A stretch of DNA of 64,000 bases from Pseudomonadota bacterium. GTDB lineage: Bacteria; Pseudomonadota; Alphaproteobacteria; Rhodobacterales; Rhodobacteraceae. The first letter of the stretch is position 1. Each line of letters opens with the position of its first letter. Made by a program: the position numbers and the translations under genes. This document shows positions 8,646 through 17,203 of this stretch, piece after piece. The stretch spans positions 62,001 through 126,000 of the forward strand of contig JBCAYL010000004.1 in the NCBI GenBank assembly GCA_038533575.1, in the 5' to 3' direction. The notes under the pieces are model-generated. The model was not told where the DNA came from. It saw only the letters and a list, made by a program, of their open reading frames with translations, and did no database searches.

Positions 8646-8701
8646 CGGGACGGACCTCTTTCTCCGCTGCGCTTCGAAATTCGACCCGCCCGCCCGAATC
8701 C
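8646..8701. repeat. 56-bp dispersed repeat, copy A
   Basis: Matches 49584-49639 at 55 of 56 positions in the same orientation; the single difference is T at 8674 versus C. It starts cgggacggacctctttctcc and ends cgcccgaatcc. It lies between the sulfotransferase stop (12 bp away) and the next minus-strand gene. Both strands stay open here, which generates spurious ORFs. Confidence 0.9.
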
Positions 8702-8712
8702 GTCCGAGGCGC

Positions 8713-9600
8713 TCAGTCGCCGAGCTTGGCGTGGACTTCTTCGAGATCGATCTCGCCCGTGGGCATCTTGTTGGCCGGGTTCTCGAAATCGTAGCGGAAG
8801 AGCTCGAAGTCCTTTTTGTAGATCTCGTAGACGAGATGCATGGACAGATCATCAAAGTAGTCTTCCACCGGGAAGGCGCGCTTGGGGCCGTGGCCCTCGC
8901 TCTCGTTGAAGCGCGGCACGTCCTTGAGCTTGATCTTTTTCGGCGTCTTGATCGATTTCAGGACGTCCTGCATCCCGTCGTTGAACTGCTCCGTCCAGAA
9001 AATCTTGTCGTAGCGCCCGCCATTGACGATGAATGTCGAGATGTGGCCGGACATGGCCGACCAGTGGATGTCGGGCTCCATGGGACGCCGCCAGCGGATC
9101 GTGTCGCGCGCGAAGAGCAGGAAGCGGCGGAAGCTCTTGATCTGGTCGAATTCGAAATCGTCCTCCGGCGCGCCCACCTCGATCCCGTATTTCTGGATGA
9201 GCAGCGGCACGAGGTTGCCCCGGTAGCGCTTGCCGTTCCTCTGGATGCCGCAGATCTTGTCGAAGAATGAGCTCAGGATGCGGGTGTAGGGATTGCGCAC
9301 GCAGGTGAAGGCGTAGCTTTTGTGCCCCTCGACATTGGCGGTGATGAGCGGCTGGCTCTTTTCGATGGCCCACTTGTGTAGGCCCGCGGTGGCATCGTGG
9401 ATATCGCCGTCAAAGAACGTCCCGTGATCCGAATAGAACATGATCTGGCCGATGGTCGAGCAGGCGCATTTGGGCACCACGCGGTACACCACGCTTTCGC
9501 TCTCTGTCATCCAGGTGCCTGGAAAGCCCATATGCTCCGCCTCGCTCAGGTCGTCGGCTTTTGTTACGCAATGAATCGCAAACAAAAGCTGTTTATTCAA
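8713..9600 (-). CDS. Sulfotransferase family 2 protein (PAPS-dependent)
   Basis: Up to 295 aa. Transfers sulfate from PAPS to a carbohydrate or similar acceptor. The 5'-phosphosulfate loop is seen as RVVPKCACSTIGQIMF (about residues 40-55) and the 3'-phosphate motif as CVRNPYTRILSSFFD (about residues 100-115), both typical of the chondroitin/HNK-1 type sulfotransferases. The longest frame starts at TTG 9600 without a clear ribosome site; an ATG at 9531 with GAGG eight bases upstream is a good alternative and would drop 23 residues. It is divergent from the Branch-family glycosyltransferase. Confidence 0.85.
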   Translation of the reverse strand: MNKQLLFAIHCVTKADDLSEAEHMGFPGTWMTESESVVYRVVPKCACSTIGQIMFYSDHGTFFDGDIHDATAGLHKWAIEKSQPLITANVEGHKSYAFTCVRNPYTRILSSFFDKICGIQRNGKRYRGNLVPLLIQKYGIEVGAPEDDFEFDQIKSFRRFLLFARDTIRWRRPMEPDIHWSAMSGHISTFIVNGGRYDKIFWTEQFNDGMQDVLKSIKTPKKIKLKDVPRFNESEGHGPKRAFPVEDYFDDLSMHLVYEIYKKDFELFRYDFENPANKMPTGEIDLEEVHAKLGD

Positions 9601-9612
9601 CGGTCGTTCACT

Positions 9613-9640
9613 TAGCTTTGGCTAAAACCTCACAAGAGGT
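9613..9640 (+). promoter_or_regulatory. Two small dyads in the sulfotransferase/glycosyltransferase divergent gap
   Basis: TAGC-tttg-GCTA (9613-9624) and ACCTC-acaa-GAGGT (9627-9640) lie back to back in the 69-bp gap. They could be operator half-sites or leader stem-loops for the plus-strand glycosyltransferase. No regulator recognised. Confidence 0.3.
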
Positions 9641-9669
9641 CACAGGCAGCACCGGAGCCCCATCCATCC

Positions 9670-11247
9670 ATGGCAAAGATCGCCTACATCTTGCTCTGCC
9701 ATAAGGACCCGAAGTCCGTGATCGAGCAGGCGCGCCGCCTGACGGCGGTGGGGGATGCCGTGTCGATCCATTTCGACAGGAGCGCGAATACCGCCGATTG
9801 TGCTCTGATCCGCGAGGCCCTGGGCGAGAACCCCCGGGTGACATTCGCCAAGCGCCGCGTGAAATGCGGGTGGGGAGAATGGTCGCTCGTGCGCGCATCG
9901 CTCAACGCGCTCGAGGCGGCGGTGGACGCCTTCCCGCAGGCCACGCACTTCTACATGCTCTCCGGCGATTGCATGCCCACGAAAAGCGCTGAATACGCCC
10001 ATGCGTTCCTCGATGCGCGCGACGTCGACTACATCGAGAGCTTCGATTTCTTCACCTCCGACTGGATCAAGACCGGCATGAAGGAAGATCGGCTGATCTA
10101 CCGGCATGTCTTCAACGAGCGGCAGCAGAAGAAGCGCTTTTACTGGTCCTACCACTTCCAGAAATGGGCGGGGCTGACGCGGGAGGTCCCCAGCGACATC
10201 CAGATGATGATCGGCTCGCAATGGTGGTGCTTGCGGCGGACCACGGTGGAGAAGGTTCTCGACTTCGCGAAGACGCGCCGGGACGTGATGCGCTTCTTTG
10301 CCACCACGTGGATCCCCGACGAGACCTTCTTCCAGACGCTGGTGCGCCATCTCGTGCCCAGCGCGGAGATCGAGGAGCGCTCGCCCACGTTCAAGATGTT
10401 CACCGATTACGGGATGCCGCTGACCTTCTACAACGATCAGTACGACCTGCTTCTGAGCCAGGACGCGCTCTTCGCGCGCAAGATCAGCCCCCATGCCAAG
10501 GAGCTCAAGACGCGGCTGGGGCGGCTCTACGCGGCCAAGGGCGTGCGCTTTGACATCTCCAACGAGGGCAAGCAGCTCTTCGAGTTCCTCACCGGGCGGG
10601 GCCGCGAGGGACGACGCTTCGCGCCGCGCTTCTGGGAGCAGGCCGCGAGCCTCGGGCGCGACCGGGAGCTCATGATCGTCGTCTGTAAGAAGTGGCACGT
10701 GGCCAAGCGGCTCATCGCGCGCATCAAGCAGGAGACGAACCTGCCCGTCATCGAGTACCTCTTCCACGAGGAGGACACGCGCCTGCCCGACCTCGGCGGG
10801 ATCCAGTCCACCCTGGAGAAACGCACGCGCCACCGGCGCGCGCTCATGGGGATGCTCTTCGATTACTACGAGACGGACCGGCTGCTCATCTGCCTCGATC
10901 CGTCGAGCTTCGATCTGATGATGGATTTCGAGCATGACCGCTCGAAGACGAAGATCCTCGAGGTCGCCTGCGTCTTCACTGACGAATACCTGCTCGGCCA
11001 TGCCGCCCGCGTGGGCCTCGCGGGGGACCGTTCTCCGCCCGAGACGATCGAGCGGCTTTTGCCCACGATCCGGCGTGACGTGGTCTTCGAGCACGAGCGG
11101 CTGCGCGATGCGGGCTTCAAGCACTACCACCGCATCAGCGAGGGCGAGACGCCGGAGCAGATGGCCGTTCCGCTCGGCGCGTTCCTCGATCTGCCGCCCG
11201 ACAAGGCGGGCGCGGTGGCTGCGACGGATTACCTCTTCGTGGATTGA
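9670..11247 (+). CDS. Branch-family (GT14-like) glycosyltransferase with DUF5928-type C-terminus
   Basis: 525 aa. The N-terminal ~300 residues resemble core-2/I-branching beta-1,6-N-acetylglucosaminyltransferases and peptide xylosyltransferases: IAYILLCHKDPKSV start, the VSIHFDRSAN strand, HFYMLSGDCMPTKS and the WIPDETFFQTL catalytic region. Residues about 320-525 form a separate C-terminal domain (LMIVVCKKWHVAKRL to TDYLFVD) of the kind seen fused to such enzymes in roseobacters (DUF5928, named from memory). The domain has no clear enzymatic motif. With the divergent sulfotransferase it suggests assembly of a branched, sulfated surface glycan. Confidence 0.82.
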   Translation: MAKIAYILLCHKDPKSVIEQARRLTAVGDAVSIHFDRSANTADCALIREALGENPRVTFAKRRVKCGWGEWSLVRASLNALEAAVDAFPQATHFYMLSGDCMPTKSAEYAHAFLDARDVDYIESFDFFTSDWIKTGMKEDRLIYRHVFNERQQKKRFYWSYHFQKWAGLTREVPSDIQMMIGSQWWCLRRTTVEKVLDFAKTRRDVMRFFATTWIPDETFFQTLVRHLVPSAEIEERSPTFKMFTDYGMPLTFYNDQYDLLLSQDALFARKISPHAKELKTRLGRLYAAKGVRFDISNEGKQLFEFLTGRGREGRRFAPRFWEQAASLGRDRELMIVVCKKWHVAKRLIARIKQETNLPVIEYLFHEEDTRLPDLGGIQSTLEKRTRHRRALMGMLFDYYETDRLLICLDPSSFDLMMDFEHDRSKTKILEVACVFTDEYLLGHAARVGLAGDRSPPETIERLLPTIRRDVVFEHERLRDAGFKHYHRISEGETPEQMAVPLGAFLDLPPDKAGAVAATDYLFVD

Positions 11248-11307
11248 GCGCTGGTCCCGCCGGAGTGCCCGCTATGTCGGTGTCCGTAGCACTCCATGGA
11301 GGACAGG

Positions 11308-11466
11308 ATGGTTTTAAAGACGATGGTGAAGCTCAAGATGCTCGGTCTGGCCGGGCAGGTGGTGACCGGCGCGTTCATCAACGGCGCGCTCATTGGTGCC
11401 GGCGTGACGGCCGCAGGGCTCATGGCCGCCAAGGCCGCGCAGGACAAGAGCAAGACGTCGGGCTGA
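11308..11466 (+). CDS. Small hypothetical membrane protein, 52 aa
   Basis: Short reading frame MVLKTMVKLKMLGLAGQ..., with a GGAGGA Shine-Dalgarno about seven bases before the ATG at 11308 (an ATG at 11296 is also in frame). A basic N-terminus is followed by one long alanine/glycine-rich hydrophobic segment (GQVVTGAFINGALIGAGVTA) and a charged tail ending KSKTSG, as expected for a single-pass small membrane protein. The base composition is coding-like. No family recognised. It lies between the glycosyltransferase and the HIT gene on the same strand. Confidence 0.55.
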   Translation: MVLKTMVKLKMLGLAGQVVTGAFINGALIGAGVTAAGLMAAKAAQDKSKTSG

Positions 11467-11582
11467 GGCGCTCCGGAGGACCCGCGGCCGAATAGAGGCG
11501 TGCGAGGGGCCCTGCGCCGCTCAGAAAGGCGTTGTGGCCCGTCCCACCCTGGGGAAAGGTGCCCCGGAAGGAGACGATACTC

Positions 11583-11966
11583 ATGCCCTACGCCTACGAC
11601 CCCGAGAATATCTTCGCCAAGATCCTGCGGGGTGAGATCCCGAATACCACGGTGCTTGAGACCGATCACTCGCTCGCCTTCCGCGACATCAATCCGCTGG
11701 CGCCGGAGCACGTGCTCGTCATCCCCAAGGGGGGCTACGTGAATTACGATCACTTTGCCGCCGAAGCCTCCGACGCGGAAATCATAGACTTCACCCGCAC
11801 TATCCGGGCAGTGACCGAGGCGCTGGGCGTCGAGCCCGGATCGGGCGGCGCTGGCTACCGGCTTCTGTCAAATGCCGGCGAGGACGCGATCCAGGAAGTG
11901 CCGCATCTCCATGTGCACGTGGTCGCGGGCCGCAACTTGGGTCGGATGCTGCAGCCCGCGCGCTAG
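11583..11966 (+). CDS. HIT-family hydrolase (Hint-like)
   Basis: 127-aa histidine-triad protein that hydrolyses AMP-linked compounds such as adenosine phosphoramidates. The signature HLHVHVVAGR near the C-terminus supplies the catalytic histidines, with IFAKILRGEIPNTTV at the N-terminus typical of the HINT branch. The start at 11583 is backed by AAGGAG nine bases upstream. The stop lies three bases from the stop of the convergent ankyrin gene. Confidence 0.94.
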   Translation: MPYAYDPENIFAKILRGEIPNTTVLETDHSLAFRDINPLAPEHVLVIPKGGYVNYDHFAAEASDAEIIDFTRTIRAVTEALGVEPGSGGAGYRLLSNAGEDAIQEVPHLHVHVVAGRNLGRMLQPAR

Positions 11967-11969
11967 CGC

Positions 11970-13487
11970 TCAGGCGATCCCGTGGGCCACGACCTGCCCG
12001 GGATGCGCCTCGGCCCAGGCCTCAAGGCAGGCCAGAACATCGTCACGCCCCGCATGTCGGATCGCCGGTTCGGGCAACGCCACGCCCGCCCGGAGCGCCA
12101 TCTCGAGGCAGGCCACGTGGTCCTGATTGTCCACCTGCGGCGCGTTCTCCGAGCCATGGATGATCGTCGACAGGAGCGTCCCGCCATAGCCGTTGATGTG
12201 GCTCAGATCCGGCTTCATCTCGAGGAAAAAGGCCATGTTCTCCGGCAGCCCCCACCAGCCCGCGCCTTGGACGGGGGTCATGCCCATCCGGTCGGGCCGG
12301 TCCCATTCGAGCCCCGCCGCGAAGAATGCCTTGAGCCTCGGGAGCTGGTCGGTGAAGCCCGCGAGGTCGGCGGCAAGGCTCCGCGCCTCGTCGGGCAGGC
12401 GCGCGGGGTCGATGGGCCCGTCGCCCGTCAGGAGCCGCTCGAGCATCTCGGGCATGTCCGTGGGCGCGCCGAGCCGGGCCAGCGCCTCCGCGCCCGCCTC
12501 GTTGCCGTAAAGCCGCGCCACCGCGTAGGCCCCAAGCCCGTTGCGCCGCGCGTCGAGATCGGCCCCGCGCGCCACGAGGAGCTCGAACATCGGGGCACCA
12601 CAGAGCCGCTGGGCCGCGTGGTGCAGTGCCGACAGTCCCACCGCCGCGGGGCCGCTCGGATGGTGAGAAATGCCTTCGTTGACGTCCCAGCCGCTATCGA
12701 GCAGCAGCTCGACGGCCCGCACATCGTCAAAATCCATCGCCCGGTAGGGCGCGTTGGTGCCCTCGGGCCGCGCGCCAAAGGCGAGCAGCAGTTCGAGCGC
12801 CGCGAGATCGCGCTGCTCTGTGGCGTGGTAGAGCGATTCGTTGTCGTTCGGATCGGCGCCGTGCTCGAGGAGCCACCGCGCGAGATCGAGGTTTCTGGCG
12901 TGATCGATCGCGCCGTAGAGCGCGGGCAGGGTGTAGGGTTCGTCGCCGCCCGCCGTGAACGCGTCATTCACATCCGCGTCCGCCGCCACGAGCATCTGCG
13001 CCACGCGAACGGCGTCCGCCGGGTCGCCGAAGCCAAGCCGCCCCCACTGCGAAAAGCACAGGTGACACATGGCGCGCCGCGGCCCGTGCTGCGCCACGGC
13101 GAGGCTCGCATCCTCGCCGAGCGCGCGCTCCACCGCGTCGAGATCGTAGGTCGCGCAGGCCAGCGCGAAATGCCCCTCCACGAGGTCGGGCGCATCCGCC
13201 AGGAGCCGCTCGATCCAGCCTTTCTGCCCGAAAAAGAGCGCGCGCTTGAGCCGCTCCTGCGCTGCAGCGCGCCCCAGGCCACGGGCCTCAACAGCCACCT
13301 TCAGCTTCGGCCAGCTCTCAAAGCCGCGCTCGAGCGCCACGGCGTGGAGAAAATCCGCGTGCTTCAGCGGGGATTTCTGCCCCAGCCATTGCGCCACCTG
13401 AAGCCGGGCCTGCCGGTCATTGGCGTCGTAGGATTTGTGTAAGAGCTTGGCCTCACGTTTCAGGCCATCGAGCGACAGATCGTTCAT
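11970..13487 (-). CDS. Ankyrin-repeat protein
   Basis: 505 aa, no signal peptide. The N-terminal ~70 residues are a charged helical region (LKREAKLLHKSYDAND) seen in other bacterial ankyrin proteins. From about residue 75, degenerate ankyrin repeats follow, for example LDLARWLLEHGADPND, LAALELLLAFGARPEG, VRAVELLLDSGWDVNE and APMFELLVARGADLDA. Such proteins usually mediate protein-protein contacts; no catalytic motif is visible. It is divergent from dnaX and tail-to-tail with the HIT gene. Confidence 0.85.
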   Translation of the reverse strand: MNDLSLDGLKREAKLLHKSYDANDRQARLQVAQWLGQKSPLKHADFLHAVALERGFESWPKLKVAVEARGLGRAAAQERLKRALFFGQKGWIERLLADAPDLVEGHFALACATYDLDAVERALGEDASLAVAQHGPRRAMCHLCFSQWGRLGFGDPADAVRVAQMLVAADADVNDAFTAGGDEPYTLPALYGAIDHARNLDLARWLLEHGADPNDNESLYHATEQRDLAALELLLAFGARPEGTNAPYRAMDFDDVRAVELLLDSGWDVNEGISHHPSGPAAVGLSALHHAAQRLCGAPMFELLVARGADLDARRNGLGAYAVARLYGNEAGAEALARLGAPTDMPEMLERLLTGDGPIDPARLPDEARSLAADLAGFTDQLPRLKAFFAAGLEWDRPDRMGMTPVQGAGWWGLPENMAFFLEMKPDLSHINGYGGTLLSTIIHGSENAPQVDNQDHVACLEMALRAGVALPEPAIRHAGRDDVLACLEAWAEAHPGQVVAHGIA

Positions 13488-13688
13488 CGGGTGTCCTCCG
13501 CAATCCGCTCCAAGGTCCGTTCACTGAAGGAGCGCGGGTCCATCCGCTATGTATCTTCCGTCGTATCGGGCGGCGCGAGCTTTCCACGGACCGGCGGCCT
13601 GCCCAGGGGCCTTGCCCGAAAAGGTAGCCGATCGCTGGACGCTCCACAACGGCGCGATTAGTCTGGCCCCGCTGCCAGAGGAACCCCC

Positions 13689-15449
13689 ATGACCGAACAA
13701 GCCTACCAGGTGCTCGCCCGGAAGTACCGGCCCGAAACCTTCGCCGACCTCGTGGGGCAGGACGCGATGGTGCGCACGCTGAAGAACGCCTTCGAGGCCG
13801 ACCGGATCGCGCAGGCCTTCATCATGACAGGCATTCGGGGCACGGGCAAAACCACCACCGCGCGGATCATCGCCAAGGGCATGAACTGCATCGGGCCCGA
13901 CGGGAACGGCGGGCCCACAACGGAGCCCTGCGGGGCGTGCGAGCACTGCACGGCGATCATGGAAGGGCGGCATGTCGACGTCCTCGAGATGGACGCGGCC
14001 TCCAATACCGGCGTGGCCAATATCCGCGAGATCATCGACAGCGTGCATTACCGGGCCGCCTCAGCGCGCTACAAGGTCTACATCATCGACGAGGTGCACA
14101 TGCTGTCGACGGGCGCGTTCAACGCGCTCCTGAAGACGCTGGAAGAGCCCCCCGCCCACGTGAAGTTCATCTTCGCCACGACCGAGATCAGGAAGGTCCC
14201 GGTTACGGTGCTGTCGCGCTGCCAGCGCTTTGACCTGCGCCGCATCGAGCCCGAAGACATGGTCTCGATGCTTGCCCGCATCGCCAAGGCCGAGGGCGCC
14301 CAGATCGCCGAGGATGCGCTGGCGCTTATCACCCGCGCCGCCGAGGGCTCCGCGCGGGACGCGCAGTCGCTCCTCGATCAGGCGATCTCCCACGGCGCCG
14401 GCGAGACGACCGCCGAGCAGGTCCGCGCGATGCTCGGCCTCGCGGACCGGGGAAGGGTGCTCGATCTCTTCGACATGATCATGAAAGGCGATGCCGCGGG
14501 CGCGCTCGCCGAGCTCTCGGGCCAATACGCCGACGGGGCAGATCCCATGGCCGTCCTGCGCGATCTGGCCGAGATCACGCACTGGATCAGCGTGGTGAAG
14601 ATCACGCCAGACGCCGCCGAGGACCCGACCATCGGCCCCGACGAGCGCGCGCGGGGGCAGGCCATGGCCGAGGCGCTGCCCATGCGCGTGCTCACGCGGC
14701 AATGGCAGATGCTGCTCACGGCGCTCGACGAGGTGGGGCGCAGCCCCAATGCCATGATGGCTGCGGAGATGGCGATCATCCGTCTGACCCACGTGGCCGA
14801 GCTGCCCGCGCCGGACGACCTGGTGCGGAAGCTCAAGGACACTCCCGCACCGCCACCGATGCCTTCCGCGCCCGCTGGGCCTCATGACGGAGGTTCCGGG
14901 CCAGGCCCGGGACACGGCATGCCTGCCGATACACCACGCGCCGATGCCCCGCGCGCCGTGGCGCAGCCCTCGGGCGCGGCGACGGCGCTCGCGGCGGCCC
15001 CGGCACCGGGCCTCGAACGGTACGCGCGCTTCGAAGACGTGGTCGAACTCATTCGCACCCACCGCGACGGCAAGCTCCTCGTGGACGTGGAGGCGGGCAT
15101 TCGCCTCGTCTCCTACGCCCCCGGCCGCATCACCTTCACCCCCTCGGAGGAGGCGACGCCGGACCTCGCACAGCGCCTTGGCGCCCGGCTCCAGAGCTGG
15201 ACGGGCAATCGCTGGGCGGTGATCGTGGAGGATGGCGGCGCGGCTCCTACGCTCAAGGAGACACTGAACGCCGAGCGGATCCGTCTCGAGGACGCGGCCC
15301 GTGCCCATCCCATGGTCCAGGCCGTTTTCGAGGCCTTTCCCGGCGCAAAGATCATCGACATCCGCACGCCCGAGGCCATCGCCGCGGAAGCCGAAGGCGA
15401 GGCGTTGCAGGCCGTTGAAGACGAATGGGACCCGTTCGACGAGGACTAG
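13689..15449 (+). CDS. dnaX: DNA polymerase III subunits gamma/tau
   Basis: 586-aa clamp-loader ATPase. The AAA+ module holds Walker A in GIRGTGKTTTARI (about residues 43-55), a zinc-binding cluster around CGACEHC, Walker B IIDEVHMLS and sensor-1 FATTEIRKVP. A proline/alanine linker (about 395-440) leads to the tau C-terminal domain. No slippery A-rich heptamer was noticed, so a frameshifted gamma product is not evident. It heads dnaX-ybaB-recR, a conserved order. Confidence 0.96.
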   Translation: MTEQAYQVLARKYRPETFADLVGQDAMVRTLKNAFEADRIAQAFIMTGIRGTGKTTTARIIAKGMNCIGPDGNGGPTTEPCGACEHCTAIMEGRHVDVLEMDAASNTGVANIREIIDSVHYRAASARYKVYIIDEVHMLSTGAFNALLKTLEEPPAHVKFIFATTEIRKVPVTVLSRCQRFDLRRIEPEDMVSMLARIAKAEGAQIAEDALALITRAAEGSARDAQSLLDQAISHGAGETTAEQVRAMLGLADRGRVLDLFDMIMKGDAAGALAELSGQYADGADPMAVLRDLAEITHWISVVKITPDAAEDPTIGPDERARGQAMAEALPMRVLTRQWQMLLTALDEVGRSPNAMMAAEMAIIRLTHVAELPAPDDLVRKLKDTPAPPPMPSAPAGPHDGGSGPGPGHGMPADTPRADAPRAVAQPSGAATALAAAPAPGLERYARFEDVVELIRTHRDGKLLVDVEAGIRLVSYAPGRITFTPSEEATPDLAQRLGARLQSWTGNRWAVIVEDGGAAPTLKETLNAERIRLEDAARAHPMVQAVFEAFPGAKIIDIRTPEAIAAEAEGEALQAVEDEWDPFDED

Positions 15450-15580
15450 CCGCGCCGTCCCGTGACCCCGGATACAGCGGGATGCGCGCCATGGCGGCCC
15501 GTCGCTCCCGCCGCCACAATCCGAGCCATTGGTTGCATTGCCGCGCCCATGGCCGCATCTAAGCCAAAAGGAGACCTCAC

Positions 15581-15925
15581 ATGCTCAAGGGACTAGGCGG
15601 CCTCGGCGACATGGCCGGGATGATGAAGAAGGCGCAGGAGATGCAGTCGAAGATGGCCGAGCTCCAGGAGAGCCTCGCCACGCTCACGGTCGTGGGTGAA
15701 AGCGGCGCGGGCCTCGTGAAGGCCACGGCCACGGCCAAGGGCGAGCTCACGGGCCTCGATATCGACCCCTCGATCTTCGATCCCAACGAAAAGGAAGTGG
15801 TCGAAGACCTCATCCTCGCCGCCATCAAGGAGGCGCAGGCCAAGGCCCAGCAGAAGAGCCAGGACGAGATGTCGAAGCTCACCCAGGAGATGGGCCTGCC
15901 GGCGGACATGAAGCTGCCCTTCTGA
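15581..15925 (+). CDS. ybaB: YbaB/EbfC nucleoid-associated protein
   Basis: 114-aa DNA-binding protein. The glycine- and methionine-rich start (MLKGLGGLGDMAGMMKKAQEMQ), the central helix and the acidic ENPxE-like segment (FDPNEKEVVEDL) are typical. AAAGGAG precedes the ATG. It lies between dnaX and recR, where this family is almost always found; members influence nucleoid structure and may work with RecR in repair. Confidence 0.95.
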   Translation: MLKGLGGLGDMAGMMKKAQEMQSKMAELQESLATLTVVGESGAGLVKATATAKGELTGLDIDPSIFDPNEKEVVEDLILAAIKEAQAKAQQKSQDEMSKLTQEMGLPADMKLPF

Positions 15926-15946
15926 GGTCGGACGGAGCGGCACCTA

Positions 15947-16540
15947 ATGGCCGACGATATCTCCTCCCTCGAGACGCTCATCGAGCTGATGGCCCGCTTG
16001 CCGGGCCTCGGGCCCCGCTCTGCGCGGCGCGCGGCGCTCCATCTCGTGAAGAAGCGCGGGCAGCTCCTCGGGCCCCTCGCGGAGGCCATGGCGGATGTGG
16101 CGCGGAGCGCGCGGGAATGCCTGAATTGCGGCAACATCACCACCTCCGACCGCTGCGCCATCTGCACCTCGCCCAAGCGCGCCACCGGAGAGATCTGCGT
16201 GGTCGAGGACGTGGCCGATCTCTGGGCGATGGAGCGCGCGGGCGTGTTTCGCGGGCGCTACCATGTCCTCGGCGGGACGCTCTCGGCGCTCGACGCGGTG
16301 GGCCCCGAGGAGCTGCGCATCCCGCGCCTCATGGCGCGTATCCCGGAGGAGGCGGTGACCGAGGTGATCCTCGCGCTCCCCGCCACGGTCGACGGCCAGA
16401 CGACTGCGCATTACATCGCAAGCGAGCTGCCCGGCGTCACGGTCACGAGCCTCGCGCAGGGGGTGCCCGTGGGCGGCGAACTCGACTATCTCGATGACGG
16501 CACCATCTCCGCGGCGCTCAAGGCCCGAAAGAGCTTCTGA
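15947..16540 (+). CDS. recR: Recombination protein RecR
   Basis: 197-aa component of the RecFOR gap-repair pathway, forming a ring clamp on DNA. N-terminal helix-hairpin-helix ([18 protein letters not shown]), a four-cysteine zinc finger ([16 protein letters not shown], about residues 57-72) and a Toprim domain starting [14 protein letters not shown] are all present. It starts 21 bp after ybaB and is probably co-transcribed with it. It ends at a tandem-hairpin terminator. Confidence 0.97.
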   Translation: MADDISSLETLIELMARLPGLGPRSARRAALHLVKKRGQLLGPLAEAMADVARSARECLNCGNITTSDRCAICTSPKRATGEICVVEDVADLWAMERAGVFRGRYHVLGGTLSALDAVGPEELRIPRLMARIPEEAVTEVILALPATVDGQTTAHYIASELPGVTVTSLAQGVPVGGELDYLDDGTISAALKARKSF

Positions 16541-16569
16541 CAGCGGGTCCGTTGGCGCCATAGGGTCCA

Positions 16570-16614
16570 AAGACTTTTGGGAAAAGTCTTGGAAAAAGTC
16601 TTCGAAGACTTTTT
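16570..16614. terminator. Tandem-hairpin bidirectional terminator after recR
   Basis: Two hairpins in a row. The first is AAGACTTTT-ggg-AAAAGTCTT (16570-16590). The second is a perfect 22-bp palindrome, AAAAAGTCTTCGAAGACTTTTT (16593-16614). Arms are interchangeable, so alternative pairings are possible. It lies between convergent recR and the YdeI-like gene, with A and T tracts suited to termination on both strands. Confidence 0.8.
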
Positions 16615-16630
16615 GCGCTCCGCCGCGGGA

Positions 16631-17203
16631 TCAGCGAAAATTGCGAGGTCGGAGGCCCGCTGCCGCATCCTCCGCGAGCGCGGCGATCCGATTGGCCCGC
16701 GTCTCGGGCTTCTTGGCGGTCTTGATGAATTCGAGCATCCCGCGTTTCACGCTGCGGGGATAGGCCTCCCACACCGCGCGCGCGGTTCCGGCTGCGTCGA
16801 GCGCTTCGGCCAGATCGGTGGGCACCTCAAGGCGCTCCACATCATCGAGAAAACTCCACATGCCGTTCTCTTGCGCCCGCGCGATCGCGGCCTCTCCCGC
16901 CGGGGTCATGAGCCCCGCCGCGCGCGCCTCCTCCACCTTCGCCTTGTTCACCGCCGACCACGCGCTCGTGGCGCGCCTCGGGGCCACGCGCACCGACGAG
17001 CGGTCGACGTCGACGCCGCGTGTGACGGCGTCCACCCAGCCCCAGCACAGGAGCTCGGAGATGAGATCGCCGATGGGCGTATAATGGTCGGTGTGCTTCT
17101 TCCAAAAGACGAGCCAGACGCCGTCCCCGCGCGCGTGATGATCCGCGAGCCAGGCCCGGAGATCGGCGCGGCTTCGCACCTCCACGCTTTCGAGCTCAGC
17201 CAA
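16631..17203 (-). CDS. YdeI/OmpD-associated family protein
   Basis: 190 aa. Resembles the YdeI-like family of bacteriocin-resistance-associated proteins of unknown mechanism: start VEVRSRADLRAWLADHH, central DGVWLVFWKKHTDH and GWVDAVTRGVD, C-terminal LEFIKTAKKPETRANRI with the lysine/arginine motif of the family. The start overlaps the crotonase stop by 8 bp, so it is the last gene of a three-gene minus-strand unit. Confidence 0.8.
   Translation of the reverse strand: MAELESVEVRSRADLRAWLADHHARGDGVWLVFWKKHTDHYTPIGDLISELLCWGWVDAVTRGVDVDRSSVRVAPRRATSAWSAVNKAKVEEARAAGLMTPAGEAAIARAQENGMWSFLDDVERLEVPTDLAEALDAAGTARAVWEAYPRSVKRGMLEFIKTAKKPETRANRIAALAEDAAAGLRPRNFR

Noticed and set aside
13689-15449. 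Programmed frameshift in dnaX to make a short gamma subunit
   Set aside because: No A-rich slippery heptamer was seen in the linker region; the single frame is open throughout.
16593-16614. 22-bp palindrome as a recombination or attachment site
   Set aside because: It sits between convergent genes with A/T tails and a second hairpin, which termination explains better; no integrase is nearby.
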